Origin: Maribacter sp. ACAM166
Lineage (GTDB): Bacteria > Bacteroidota > Bacteroidia > Flavobacteriales > Flavobacteriaceae
Assembly: GCF_005771495.1 (NCBI RefSeq)
Contig: NZ_VAUW01000001.1
Span: forward strand, 124,001 to 188,000
Direction of reading: 5' to 3'
Length of the DNA: 64,000 bases
The position numbers and the translations under genes were made by a program. Shown here piece by piece: positions 47,598 to 56,719 of the stretch (the stretch's first letter is position 1; each line of letters opens with the position of its first letter). A model generated the notes under the pieces. The model had not been told where the DNA came from and ran no database searches. It worked only from the letters and a program-made list of their open reading frames with translations.

Positions 47598-48794
47598 CTA
47601 CCTTACCTGTCCATTGCCTTTTACATACCATTTATTGGTTACTAAATGTTGCAAGCCAATGGGGCCGCGTTGGTGTAATTTATCTGTACTAATTGCAAGT
47701 TCTCCACCTAAGCCAAATTGGCCGCCATCGGTAAAACGAGTCGATGCATTATGATATACCGCAGCCGTATCAACAGATTGCATAAAAGTATCTGCCTCCT
47801 CTTCATTTGCAGTAATGATTACTGCCGAATGCCCACCGCAATATGTGTTAATATGTTGAATGGCTTCATCTAAATCGGGTACTTGGCCAATAACTATTTT
47901 ATAATCTAAAAACTCCTCATGCCAAACAGAGTCATCGTCGATTTGAGAAGTGCCTTCTAGTCCGGCTAATTTTGCATCGGTTAAAATTTTGAAGTTGTGT
48001 TTTTTTAAGGACTGCAATAATTGGTTTAAAAATTCCATTTTACGAGGCAAATCCCTTGAAATAATGACCTTGTCCACAGCATTACAAGCCGATATTTTGG
48101 TCGTTTTTGAGTTTAAAATTATATCTAAGGCCATTTGTAAATCTGCCTCTTGGGAAACATACACAAAATTATTACCACGTCCACTAACGATTACTGGGCA
48201 CTGCGCGTGTTGCTTTACAAATGCAATCAAACGCTCACCTCCTCTAGGTATAATTAAATCAAGTTTTTGGGTCGGCTTTTCTAAAAATTGCTGAGTTTCT
48301 TCCCGAGAATAATTTAGATAGGTGATCCATTCTTTAGAACAGTCACATGCTTCTAAAGCCATATGCCAAAGATTCACCAAAACTAAATTAGAGTGTAAAG
48401 ATTCTTTGCCGCCTTTCAGTAAAATACTATTACCTGATTTAAAAGCGATACCCGAAGCCTCAATGGTGGCATCAGGTCTTGATTCATAAATAATCATCAC
48501 TGTACCAAAAGGTGCAGTTTTATTGCTTATTTCAAGCCCGTTGTCATGTGTGAATTGAAAGCGTTCAACATGTAAAGGGTCGTCAAGAGCAGCCAATTTT
48601 TTTAAGGAATAGACTATTTCGCCTATCTTTTTTTTATCGACTTTCAAACGGTCTATCATTGCTATGTCTTCAGATTCAAATGAATTCAAATCTTTGTCAT
48701 TGGCAGAGAGTACTATAGACTCTTCTTGTCGTACGAGTTCTGCCATTCGAAGCAGCACCGCATTTCTTTTATCTAAGCTGAGTGTTTTATTCAT
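47598..48794 (-). CDS. proA: Glutamate-5-semialdehyde dehydrogenase
   Basis: The protein has 398 residues. Gamma-glutamyl-phosphate reductase features are NKTAPFGTVMIIYESRPDATIEA, GNSILLKGGKES, and the catalytic Cys in TKISACNAVDKV. The enzyme reduces glutamyl-5-phosphate with NADPH to glutamate semialdehyde. Its start overlaps the argD stop by one base, so it is coupled to the arginine genes. It sits upstream of proB, which reverses the usual proB-proA order. Confidence 0.95.
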   Translation of the reverse strand: MNKTLSLDKRNAVLLRMAELVRQEESIVLSANDKDLNSFESEDIAMIDRLKVDKKKIGEIVYSLKKLAALDDPLHVERFQFTHDNGLEISNKTAPFGTVMIIYESRPDATIEASGIAFKSGNSILLKGGKESLHSNLVLVNLWHMALEACDCSKEWITYLNYSREETQQFLEKPTQKLDLIIPRGGERLIAFVKQHAQCPVIVSGRGNNFVYVSQEADLQMALDIILNSKTTKISACNAVDKVIISRDLPRKMEFLNQLLQSLKKHNFKILTDAKLAGLEGTSQIDDDSVWHEEFLDYKIVIGQVPDLDEAIQHINTYCGGHSAVIITANEEEADTFMQSVDTAAVYHNASTRFTDGGQFGLGGELAISTDKLHQRGPIGLQHLVTNKWYVKGNGQVR

Positions 48795-49918
48795 TATAAA
48801 GCAGTCTTAAGAGCCTTAAAAAATTCATCTAAATCTTGTTGTGTAATATTCAAAGCTGGTAAAATTCGTAATACGGTTTTATCTTTGGCTCCGCCTGTGA
48901 ATAGGTGATGCTCATAAATTAATTTTTTACGTAGTTCAGCTACTTCAAAATCAAATTCAAGCCCTAACATTAGGCCTCTACCTTTTACACGTTTTACTTG
49001 CGGAATCTCTTTTGCCTTTTTATTGAAGTAGGTACCCAATAGTTCAGCATTGGCCACCAAATTTTCTTCTTCAAGCACTTCAAGCACAGCCAAAGTAGCT
49101 GTGCACGCTAAATGATTACCCCCGAAAGTTGTTCCTAACATACCGTATTTGGCTTTTATGCTTTCATGAATTAAAACGCCACCTACCGGAAAGCCATTAC
49201 CCATTCCTTTTGCGATACTTATTATATCTGGTTTGATATTGTGATGCTGAAATCCAAAAAACTTACCACTTCTTCCAAAGCCGGACTGAACTTCATCCGC
49301 AATTAACAAAACACCATTCTCTTTACAAAGAGATGCTACCTGTTGATAAAACTCGGTACTTGGTTCATCTAAACCACCGACCCCTTGTATTGACTCAATA
49401 ATTACAGCGCATATATTTTTTTTGACAATTTCATTTTCAAATGTCTTTATTTCATTAAGTTCTAGAAAAATAACTTTTTGCTGTTGATTGATTGGGGCAT
49501 TTATAGATGGATTATCAGTTGCGGCAACTGCCGCAGAAGTACGCCCGTGAAACCCATTTTTAAAGGCAATCACCTTAGACTTTCCTGTAACAAACGAAGC
49601 TATTTTTAGTGCGTTCTCATTGGCTTCTGCACCAGAATTACACATGAATAAGTTATAGTCATCACAACCGGATTGTCTGCCAAGCTTTTCGGCCAGTTCC
49701 TCTTGTAGAGGATTTTGAACAGCATTACTATAAAAACCTATCTTATCAAGCTGCTCTTTTAGTCGTTGTACATAATGAGGATGAGAATGCCCAATAGAAA
49801 TAACGGCATGCCCACCATAGAAATCTAAATAATCTTGTCCTTTATCATCAGTCACTACTATTCCTTTTGCAGAGACCGGAGTTACATTGTATAATGGGTA
49901 AACGTCGAATAATTCCAT
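48794..49918 (-). CDS. argD: N-acyl-ornithine aminotransferase
   Basis: The protein has 374 residues. It is a class III PLP aminotransferase with CNSGAEANENALKIA (93-107), FHGRTSAA (123-130), ADEVQSGFGRSG, and the PLP Lys237 in SIAKGMGNGFPVGG. Operon context gives the acyl-glutamate-semialdehyde to acyl-ornithine step. Ornithine aminotransferase activity is possible in principle. It overlaps proA by one base. Confidence 0.93.
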   Translation of the reverse strand: MELFDVYPLYNVTPVSAKGIVVTDDKGQDYLDFYGGHAVISIGHSHPHYVQRLKEQLDKIGFYSNAVQNPLQEELAEKLGRQSGCDDYNLFMCNSGAEANENALKIASFVTGKSKVIAFKNGFHGRTSAAVAATDNPSINAPINQQQKVIFLELNEIKTFENEIVKKNICAVIIESIQGVGGLDEPSTEFYQQVASLCKENGVLLIADEVQSGFGRSGKFFGFQHHNIKPDIISIAKGMGNGFPVGGVLIHESIKAKYGMLGTTFGGNHLACTATLAVLEVLEEENLVANAELLGTYFNKKAKEIPQVKRVKGRGLMLGLEFDFEVAELRKKLIYEHHLFTGGAKDKTVLRILPALNITQQDLDEFFKALKTAL

Positions 49919-49992
49919 ATATCAAAAATTATAATTCCAAAATCTCATTCAAGCACACGCTTTTAAAATTGAATAGCGGTTGCTTTTAATCG

Positions 49993-50793
49993 TTATTGGT
50001 GTTTAAATTCAGTAATCTTATTATAGGATGCAACGATACCGCAAATCAATGATGAACTCAGCCCTTGGTGCTCCATTTCGTTCAAACCAGTAATCGTACA
50101 GCCCATTGGTGTAGTTACCCTATCAATTTCTTCTTCCGGATGGTTGCCCGATTCTATAAGCAAACTGGCGGCACCATTGCAGGTGTACATAGCCAATTCT
50201 TGTGCTTCTTTTGCATCGAAACCTAATTGTATGGCACCTTGGGTCGTAGCACGTATCAAACGCATCCAGAAAGCGACGCCACTGGCACAAATAACGGTTG
50301 CAGCCTGCATTTGACTTTCAGGGATTTCCATTGAAAATCCCATTCGGTTGAAAATAGCCTTGGCCAAATCAATTCGCTTTTTACCTTTTTCATTGCTACA
50401 AATACAGGTCATGGATTTCCCTACGGAAATTGCTGTATTGGGCATACTTCGGATGATATAATGTTCTTTTCCTATAACCCTTTCGATTTTATCGATACTA
50501 AAACCAGTAATGGTGGAAATTAGCACATGATTGTCATTGAACAAATCTTTTATGCTTTCTAGAATTTCAGCAAAATGAACGGGTTGAACGGCAAATATCA
50601 AAATATCTGAATTTTTCACAGCCTCTCGGTTATCTTCCGTTACGGTCACATTGCCATATTCTTGAAATTCGGCAATAGATTTTGCGTCTCTTTTAGTAAG
50701 GTACATACTAGTTGCCCCGTTACTATTAAGAATCCCCTTGGCTATTGAAAGGCCTAAGTTGCCGGCACCTATGATGGCTATTTTCATACTCAT
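49993..50793 (-). CDS. proC: Pyrroline-5-carboxylate reductase
   Basis: The protein has 266 residues. It has an N-terminal Rossmann motif IIGAGNLG (8-14), AVQPVHF, and a C-terminal VTTPMGCTITGLNEMEHQGL. The enzyme finishes proline synthesis with NAD(P)H. ATGs at 50793 and 50787 are both possible. It lies between argC and argD, so proline and arginine synthesis share this transcript. Confidence 0.93.
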   Translation of the reverse strand: MSMKIAIIGAGNLGLSIAKGILNSNGATSMYLTKRDAKSIAEFQEYGNVTVTEDNREAVKNSDILIFAVQPVHFAEILESIKDLFNDNHVLISTITGFSIDKIERVIGKEHYIIRSMPNTAISVGKSMTCICSNEKGKKRIDLAKAIFNRMGFSMEIPESQMQAATVICASGVAFWMRLIRATTQGAIQLGFDAKEAQELAMYTCNGAASLLIESGNHPEEEIDRVTTPMGCTITGLNEMEHQGLSSSLICGIVASYNKITEFKHQ

Positions 50794-50905
50794 TATTTTA
50801 AAGTACCAGGTAAAAGTAATTAATACTAGTTTTTTATTTAATTTAAAATTTTCTAAAAATGCGCTGTACTACTTCCTAAATACTTTGTCGTACCAGTATT
50901 ATATT

Positions 50906-51880
50906 TTAAAATACTCCTGCCTTCAGGTTCAGCCCTAAATCTTCTTCAAGTCCGAATATTAAATTCATGTTTTGTACTGCCTGACCTGATGCACCTTTTA
51001 ATAAGTTGTCAATGGCTGAAGTAACCAGTAAAATATCATCATGCTTGTGTAAATGCACATGACATTGATTGGTATTTACCACTTGCTTTAAGTGTATAGG
51101 TTCCTCTGTCATCTGGGTGAAAATGGCATTGGTATAGAAATCTTGATAGATTTTTTCTGCCTCGGCTAAATTTCCCTCAAATTTGGTGTAGGATGTAGCT
51201 AATATTCCACGGGTGAAATTTCCCCTATTAGGCATGAAAAATAAATCACCTGTAGTATTCTGTAAGGCATGTAGACTTTCATTGATTTCGCCCAAATGCT
51301 GATGGGTAAATGGCTTGTACCAGCTTACATTATTATTTCGCCATGAAAAATGTGAGGTTGCCGACGGACTAACGCCTGCGCCTGTGCTTCCTGTTACCGC
51401 ATTGATATGGACATCATGTTCCAATAGATTTGCTTTTGCCAATGGCAGCAATGCCAATTGAATTGCCGTAGCAAAACAACCTGGGTTAGCAATATATTGG
51501 GCATTCTCGATTTGTATTTTGTTCAGTTCTGGGAGCCCATATACAAACTGTTTTCCGTTAAAATCAGCATCTGCATGCAATCTAAAATCATTACTTAAAT
51601 CGATAATCTTGGTATCCGTAGAAAAAGCATGCTCCTTTATAAAAGTGGTTGAATTACCATGCCCTAAACATAGAAATACGACATCAACTTTAAGGTTTAC
51701 ATTTCCTGTAAATTCTAGGTCCGAAATTCCTAATAAATCAGGGTGGGCCGTAGTTACTTTTTTACCTGCTCTGGTGGTGCTGTATACAAAATCGATTTCT
51801 GTTGCCGGATGGTTTAAAAGTATGCGAATAAGTTCGCCTCCCGTATAACCCGAACCACCAATAATTCCTGCCTTAATCAT
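50906..51880 (-). CDS. argC: N-acyl-gamma-glutamyl-phosphate reductase
   Basis: The protein has 324 residues. The NADP-binding start is IIGGSGYTGGELIRIL and the catalytic Cys135 is in ANPGCFATA. GSTGAGVSPSATSHFSWRNNN follows as in the family. The enzyme reduces acyl-glutamyl-phosphate to the semialdehyde. It is the third gene of the operon, 86 bp after argG and 112 bp before proC. Confidence 0.95.
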   Translation of the reverse strand: MIKAGIIGGSGYTGGELIRILLNHPATEIDFVYSTTRAGKKVTTAHPDLLGISDLEFTGNVNLKVDVVFLCLGHGNSTTFIKEHAFSTDTKIIDLSNDFRLHADADFNGKQFVYGLPELNKIQIENAQYIANPGCFATAIQLALLPLAKANLLEHDVHINAVTGSTGAGVSPSATSHFSWRNNNVSWYKPFTHQHLGEINESLHALQNTTGDLFFMPNRGNFTRGILATSYTKFEGNLAEAEKIYQDFYTNAIFTQMTEEPIHLKQVVNTNQCHVHLHKHDDILLVTSAIDNLLKGASGQAVQNMNLIFGLEEDLGLNLKAGVF

Positions 51881-51966
51881 TTTTTTATTTAATTAGTCGC
51901 TTAGTGTTAGTTAACTGTGGTTCGTTCGTGGTTTTTTACGCACACCTAAACCCTTTCAACTAGGTC

Positions 51967-53145
51967 CTATTTATTTACATGGTTATAGATTTTACCGGCA
52001 TTGGACTGTATTTTAATAAATCCTTTTGCCTCATCGGCTGTCCACCCTTTATTCATTTCGCCATAACTTCCAAAAGAAGCGTTCATCAAATCATGTTTAG
52101 AGGAGATACCATTCAATCTGAATTGGAATGGATAAAGGCTTACGAACACATCACCCGAAACCGTTTTCTGTGTATCGGTCAAAAAGGCTTCTATATTTCG
52201 CATAACGGCATCTAAATAATTACCTTCATGAAGTAACATTCCGTAGAAATTACCTTGTTGTTCTTTTTGATATTGTTGCCATTTGGTAAGTGTATGTTTC
52301 TCTAATAAATGATGCGCTTTAATTATTAATAGCGCAGCAGATGCTTCAAAACCTACTCGTCCTTTAATACCAATGATTGTATCACCAACATGAATATCCC
52401 TTCCGATTGCATATTTAGACGCTATGGCTTCTACCTTTTCAATATTACAGACCGGTGTGTCTTTTTCTCCATTGACAGCCACCAATTCTCCCTTTTCAAA
52501 AGTTAAGGTGATATCTGTCGGGTTTTTTTCCTGTAGTTGACTTGGGTAAGCACTTTCTGGTAAAGCCTTATCAGAAGTTAAGGTTTCCTCGCCACCAACT
52601 GAAGTTCCCCAAAGTCCCCTATTGACTGAATATTTTGCTTTCTCCCAAGGGTAGTCAACACCGTTCTCTTTCAAGTAAGCGATTTCTGCTTCTCTGGCTA
52701 ATTTATTATCTCGAATAGGAGTGATAATTTCAATCTCTGGCGCTATGATTTGAAAAATCATATCAAAACGAACTTGGTCATTACCTGCACCAGTACTGCC
52801 ATGTGCAATATATTTGGCACCTACTTTTTTGGCGTAGTTTACAATTTCTATGGCCTGTACAATTCGTTCTGCACTTACCGAAAGTGGGTAGGTGTTGTTT
52901 TTAAGTACGTTGCCAAAAATGAGGTATTTTACTACCTTTTCGTAAAAGGTTTGTACGGCATCGATAGAGGTATAGGAAGTTGCACCCAATTGTAGTGCTT
53001 TTTTCTCAATTTCCTTTATTTCTTTGGATGAAAATCCACCGGTATTTACACTTACCGCATGTACTTCAAACCCTTTGTCTTTTGATAAATATTTTGCGCA
53101 GTAAGATGTATCCAATCCACCGCTATAGGCTAAAACTAATTTCAT
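51967..53145 (-). CDS. argG: Argininosuccinate synthase
   Basis: The protein has 392 residues. The ATP-pyrophosphatase P-loop is AYSGGLDTS (6-14). STGAGNDQVRFD and NRGLWGTSVGGEETL belong to the citrulline and aspartate sites. The enzyme joins citrulline and aspartate with ATP. It comes right after the GNAT gene (70 bp) as the second gene downstream of the candidate Arg leader. Confidence 0.95.
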   Translation of the reverse strand: MKLVLAYSGGLDTSYCAKYLSKDKGFEVHAVSVNTGGFSSKEIKEIEKKALQLGATSYTSIDAVQTFYEKVVKYLIFGNVLKNNTYPLSVSAERIVQAIEIVNYAKKVGAKYIAHGSTGAGNDQVRFDMIFQIIAPEIEIITPIRDNKLAREAEIAYLKENGVDYPWEKAKYSVNRGLWGTSVGGEETLTSDKALPESAYPSQLQEKNPTDITLTFEKGELVAVNGEKDTPVCNIEKVEAIASKYAIGRDIHVGDTIIGIKGRVGFEASAALLIIKAHHLLEKHTLTKWQQYQKEQQGNFYGMLLHEGNYLDAVMRNIEAFLTDTQKTVSGDVFVSLYPFQFRLNGISSKHDLMNASFGSYGEMNKGWTADEAKGFIKIQSNAGKIYNHVNK

Positions 53146-53215
53146 TATAAAAATATTTTACTGCATTTGTTTGTTATAGGGAAGGAATTTTTTTAACGTA
53201 TTCTCCCAGAAACAA

Positions 53216-53845
53216 CTATTTATTTTTCTTTTCTTTTTTTGTTAAAAACAAACTTTCCTTTATGCTTTTTAATCTAGCAAAAGCCTTTCCGTTCATTTCT
53301 TTTACTTCGCTTACTTTTTCCTTACTGTTAGGCTCATAGAGCATACCAGTGCATAAGCACATTTTTTGCTCTGTACGTGTTAGAATATCAAAGTTCTTAC
53401 ACGTTTGGCAACCTTTCCAAAATTCGGGATCATCGGTCAATTCAGAGAAGGTTACTGGTTTGTAGCCTAACTCATAATTGATTTTCATAACCGGGAGCCC
53501 TGTGGTAATACCAAAAATTTTAGCATCGGGAAATTTTTTTCTACTGAGTTCGAATACCTTTCCTTTTATTTTCTTGGCTAGACCTTGTCCTCTGTAATCA
53601 GGATGGACAATTAGTCCAGAATTTGCGACAAATTTCTCATGGCCCCAAACTTCAATATAGCAGAAGCCAGCGAATTTATCACCGTCTAGAGCTAATACAG
53701 CATTGCCATTAGAAAGTTTTTTCTGAATATATTCTGGTGTACGTCTTGCAATACCAGTGCCTCGAATTTTTGCCGATTCTGCAATCGTATCACAAATATC
53801 TTGGGCGTATTTAAAATGTGATTGGTTAGCAACAATTAAGTTCAT
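53216..53845 (-). CDS. GNAT-family acyltransferase, probable first enzyme of arginine synthesis
   Basis: The protein has 209 residues from ATG 53845 (TTG 53851 also in frame). The GNAT acyl-CoA loop is HPDYRGQGLAKKI (RGQGLA at 85-90). CQTC (Cys146, Cys149) followed by CLC (Cys163, Cys165) near the C-terminus may be a small zinc site, which is not usual in GNATs. The operon has argB, argC and argD but no argA or argJ, so this enzyme is the best candidate for making N-acyl-glutamate. Acetyl or succinyl CoA as donor is not decided. It is the first structural gene after the candidate Arg leader peptide. Confidence 0.8.
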   Translation of the reverse strand: MNLIVANQSHFKYAQDICDTIAESAKIRGTGIARRTPEYIQKKLSNGNAVLALDGDKFAGFCYIEVWGHEKFVANSGLIVHPDYRGQGLAKKIKGKVFELSRKKFPDAKIFGITTGLPVMKINYELGYKPVTFSELTDDPEFWKGCQTCKNFDILTRTEQKMCLCTGMLYEPNSKEKVSEVKEMNGKAFARLKSIKESLFLTKKEKKNK

Positions 53846-53930
53846 TGCCAATTGGATTTAAAGTGTAAAAAATAATTTTAATTTTTTGTGCGGAAATGGA
53901 CTCACCTAATTCCATAAATATAGTTCACCC

Positions 53931-53984
53931 TTACGGGCGGCGACGGCGAGATGTGAACGGGCGCGCTAGAGCAACAGTGCTCAT
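53931..53984 (-). CDS. Candidate arginine leader peptide of the arg/pro operon (17 aa)
   Basis: On the minus strand an ATG at 53984 opens an 18-codon ORF ending in TAA at 53931 that encodes MSTVALARPFTSRRRRP. It holds five Arg codons, four of them consecutive (CGC CGT CGC CGC), and CGC is rare in this AT-rich DNA. The ORF lies 85 bp upstream of the GNAT start. It is GC-rich amid AT-rich flanks. A 5-bp hairpin (53969-53982) lies in codons 1-6. A 6-bp stem GTTCAC/GTGAAC (53953-53958 with 53923-53928) encloses the Arg run. This layout is that of a ribosome-stalling leader controlling arginine genes. Function is inference. No strong terminator hairpin with a U-run follows. Confidence 0.75.
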   Translation of the reverse strand: MSTVALARPFTSRRRRP

Positions 53985-54081
53985 GGTGGTATACAAAAAG
54001 TAGATTTTCTCGTTCATTGTGGGGTAAATGTACAAATAATAATTAACGGACATCAACGATGCCTAAATTTTTACAAAAACG

Positions 54082-55425
54082 TCACTTTTTGTTATTATGT
54101 GTAATAATTTCATAAATTAAAAAGGCATATACAGAACAATATTCAATTGCAAGAAGCCACAAGTTTTCCTTAAATTCTGCTTGAGAATAAGCGAAATAAC
54201 TAAGAACGATAGCAGCAGACCACACTAATGCATAGCGATAGGATGTGAAAATAGCGAGTAATACTAAAAAAACACTATACCACGGGTGTACTGTGGTAGA
54301 CATGAAGTAGTAAATAGCGAGTACCCACATCATAGAAGATAGTACGGTATTTAAATCTTGTTTTTTTCGCAAAAAAGCAAATAGGGCTACTATGATAATG
54401 GTCACTATTGGCGTGATTTGGCCATATGTTTTTATTAGTTCCCACGGTTTGGCATTGAATTGAACCGCCGTTCGTTTTACAACATTGTACAAACTTGAAT
54501 TAAACTCAAAATTTGAAAACCACAGACTTAAGGTTTCCGTGTAATTATGAATAAACTCTGGCGTATAAAAGGGTACAAATAGAAGTAGGGAAGTTGCACC
54601 GATTATTAGATAGAATAGGACACTTTTCTTCCATCCTAAATAGTTAAAAAACAGAGGTAAGAACAATAAGGGTACTAATTTTATTGATATCGAACATGCT
54701 AAAACTACCGCAGCCAAATGCCATTTTTTTATGGATAATAAATACATGGATAAGATGAAGAAGAATAGCATCACCCCTTCGAAATGAAGATTTCCGGTGA
54801 GCTCTACGATTACCAAGGGATTCAAAAAATACCAAAATATCAACTGTGGAGATTTGTTGAGGTTCTTTAACAGCTTTCTTCCAAAATAGAAAATACCTAT
54901 ATCTGCCAAAATAATCGTTCCCCGCATTACGATTAACGAACCAAGAATGCTTTTTCCTCCAAAAAGAGCGGCCAAGCTAAAAATAAGCTGATTTAAGGGT
55001 GGGTAGTTACTATAGTGTCTGGCGCTTAAACTTCCCATACCTTTGTAAAGTTCTTGGGCATTAGGAATCACAATATCCGTATTGGTTATCAATTCGTTTG
55101 GAAAATGTAGATAGGGATTAATTGCATTGGCGACCAAATGGCCATCCCATATAAACCGATAAAAGTCTTGAGAAAGGTTGGGTTCCGCTAATAAAAAAAT
55201 AAGTCTAAAAGCAATACCTACTACCAATAAAAATCTGAAGTTCCATTTTTCAAACTGTATCAATTTGTAATAGAGTAAAAAAAGGGCAGCGAAAAGCGTA
55301 AGTAATTTTATAAAGTCCGTTCGTTCAAGATGATACCCAAACGTATAGTAAAACACCAAACTCAATACCGCCAACAACAATGAAACCTTATGTAGTTTCA
55401 GAAATGTACTCAGGGTATTGGACAT
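54082..55425 (-). CDS. Polytopic glycosyltransferase, mannosyltransferase/GT87-like
   Basis: The protein has 447 residues with about ten to twelve hydrophobic helices. The N-terminal extracytoplasmic loop SQDFYRFIWDGHLVANAINPY (split motif, acidic pair early in the loop) is typical of GT-C enzymes that use polyprenyl-phosphate sugars. These enzymes act in the inner membrane on envelope glycans or lipids. The sugar is not predictable. It is a single gene, upstream of and co-oriented with the arginine operon, and separated from it by the leader region. Confidence 0.8.
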   Translation of the reverse strand: MSNTLSTFLKLHKVSLLLAVLSLVFYYTFGYHLERTDFIKLLTLFAALFLLYYKLIQFEKWNFRFLLVVGIAFRLIFLLAEPNLSQDFYRFIWDGHLVANAINPYLHFPNELITNTDIVIPNAQELYKGMGSLSARHYSNYPPLNQLIFSLAALFGGKSILGSLIVMRGTIILADIGIFYFGRKLLKNLNKSPQLIFWYFLNPLVIVELTGNLHFEGVMLFFFILSMYLLSIKKWHLAAVVLACSISIKLVPLLFLPLFFNYLGWKKSVLFYLIIGATSLLLFVPFYTPEFIHNYTETLSLWFSNFEFNSSLYNVVKRTAVQFNAKPWELIKTYGQITPIVTIIIVALFAFLRKKQDLNTVLSSMMWVLAIYYFMSTTVHPWYSVFLVLLAIFTSYRYALVWSAAIVLSYFAYSQAEFKENLWLLAIEYCSVYAFLIYEIITHNNKK

Positions 55426-55477
55426 TGGTAGTTTGGTTTAGTAAAAGGTCAATATAAGGTTTTAAGGGAATATAATT

Positions 55478-56260
55478 TTAACGTTCCATCATTTTACCTA
55501 AAAGCTCTTTCATCATTTTTGCGGCTAAATATGCAGTCATATCTTGAAAATCACGATCCGGATTGTATTCAACAATATCTGCCCCAACTACTTCGGTATT
55601 GATGCTTTGAATTAAATTGATAACTTGTCTTGATGAAAGCCCGCCAGGCTCTTGGTGCGATACACCAGGGGCAAAGGCAGGGTCAAAGCCATCCATATCC
55701 AATGAAATATAAAGTGGGTTTTCAAATTCAGGAATAGTATCTAAATTTAAATTACGCATTTCATGTATTTCAACTTTATATTTTTTTGCTTGCTTCGCTT
55801 GATGTGGGTTTAAAGTTCTGATACCAACTTGTACCAGTTTTACGGCAAAACCATTTTCCATAATTCGTGCAAAAGGGCATGCATGCGAATATGGGTCTCC
55901 CTCATATTCATGGTATAGGTCGGCATGTGCATCTATATGTAAAATATCAAGTTTCGGATAGTAATCATGAAAGGCACTGATAATTGGAAAAGTAACGGAA
56001 TGATCACCACCTAGAGAAAACACTTTTGTATCAGTGCCAACATGCTGTTTGGTAACCGTGGTAATATCAAAATAATCTTTAATTATAAAATCACCTTGGT
56101 CGGTCACAGATTCATGTTCAATAGAAACTCCGTTTTCGGCATAGAGGTTCATTGAATGGCTATAAAGTGCTTTTCTAATTAAATCTGGCGCCTTCGCTGG
56201 GCCTTTTTGAAAGGATGATTTAGCATCCCATTGAATTCCTTGAATTATAATTTTTTTCAT
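55478..56260 (-). CDS. Agmatinase-family ureohydrolase
   Basis: The protein has 260 residues. It shows the binuclear Mn site: GGDHS (84-88), HIDAHAD (108-114) and SLDMDGFDP (Asp188, Asp190). The family contains agmatinase, arginase and formimidoylglutamase. The short N-terminus and CPFARIMENG favour agmatinase-type members of flavobacteria, but sequence alone does not fix the guanidino substrate. It is near the arginine operon but not part of it. Confidence 0.85.
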   Translation of the reverse strand: MKKIIIQGIQWDAKSSFQKGPAKAPDLIRKALYSHSMNLYAENGVSIEHESVTDQGDFIIKDYFDITTVTKQHVGTDTKVFSLGGDHSVTFPIISAFHDYYPKLDILHIDAHADLYHEYEGDPYSHACPFARIMENGFAVKLVQVGIRTLNPHQAKQAKKYKVEIHEMRNLNLDTIPEFENPLYISLDMDGFDPAFAPGVSHQEPGGLSSRQVINLIQSINTEVVGADIVEYNPDRDFQDMTAYLAAKMMKELLGKMMER

Positions 56261-56398
56261 GTTTTAGGCAATGTTAGTTCATTGGTTCGAAACAATATTA
56301 ATGTTTTTGAGGATTTTATTCTTTTCTTGTTTTTATTCTAAATTCACAATTATAAGTTTCTTGATTTCTGTACTTTGGCAGCATTAAAATTAATGCAA

Positions 56399-56689
56399 AT
56401 GATTAAACATACTGTCACCTTTAAACTAAAGTATGCAAAAGGTTCTGAAGAAGAAACCATCTTTCTAAAAGCTGCAGCAGAACTTAGAGCAATACCTAGA
56501 GTTAAAAATTTTCAATGTCTACGCCAAATTAGTCCTAAAAGCAACTTTGATTATGGACTTTCAATGGATTTTGATTCTATGGAAGATTATAATGTATATT
56601 GTGACCACCCAGAGCATACAGCTTTCGTCGGCACATACTGGGCAGGCTATGTTGAAGATTTTTTGGAGTTAGATTATGAACTGTTTTAA
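56399..56689 (+). CDS. Dabb-family (stress-responsive A/B barrel) protein
   Basis: The protein has 96 residues from ATG 56399, where the family start MIKHTVTFKL falls. A TTG at 56375 and an ATG at 56393 are upstream in frame. Dabb features are the alpha/beta-barrel pattern, FQCLRQISPKSNFDYGLSMDF, and YCDHPEHTAFVGTYWAGYVEDFLELDY. Such domains form dimers and have no agreed function in bacteria. Confidence 0.85.
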   Translation: MIKHTVTFKLKYAKGSEEETIFLKAAAELRAIPRVKNFQCLRQISPKSNFDYGLSMDFDSMEDYNVYCDHPEHTAFVGTYWAGYVEDFLELDYELF

Positions 56690-56719
56690 GATTAAGTTTA
56701 GCTTGTGTAAATCAGTAAC

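Noticed and set aside
53860-53890. AT-only hairpin as the attenuator terminator downstream of the Arg leader
   Set aside because: It has no GC pairs in its stem, so it is too weak to call an intrinsic terminator. The control mechanism is left open.
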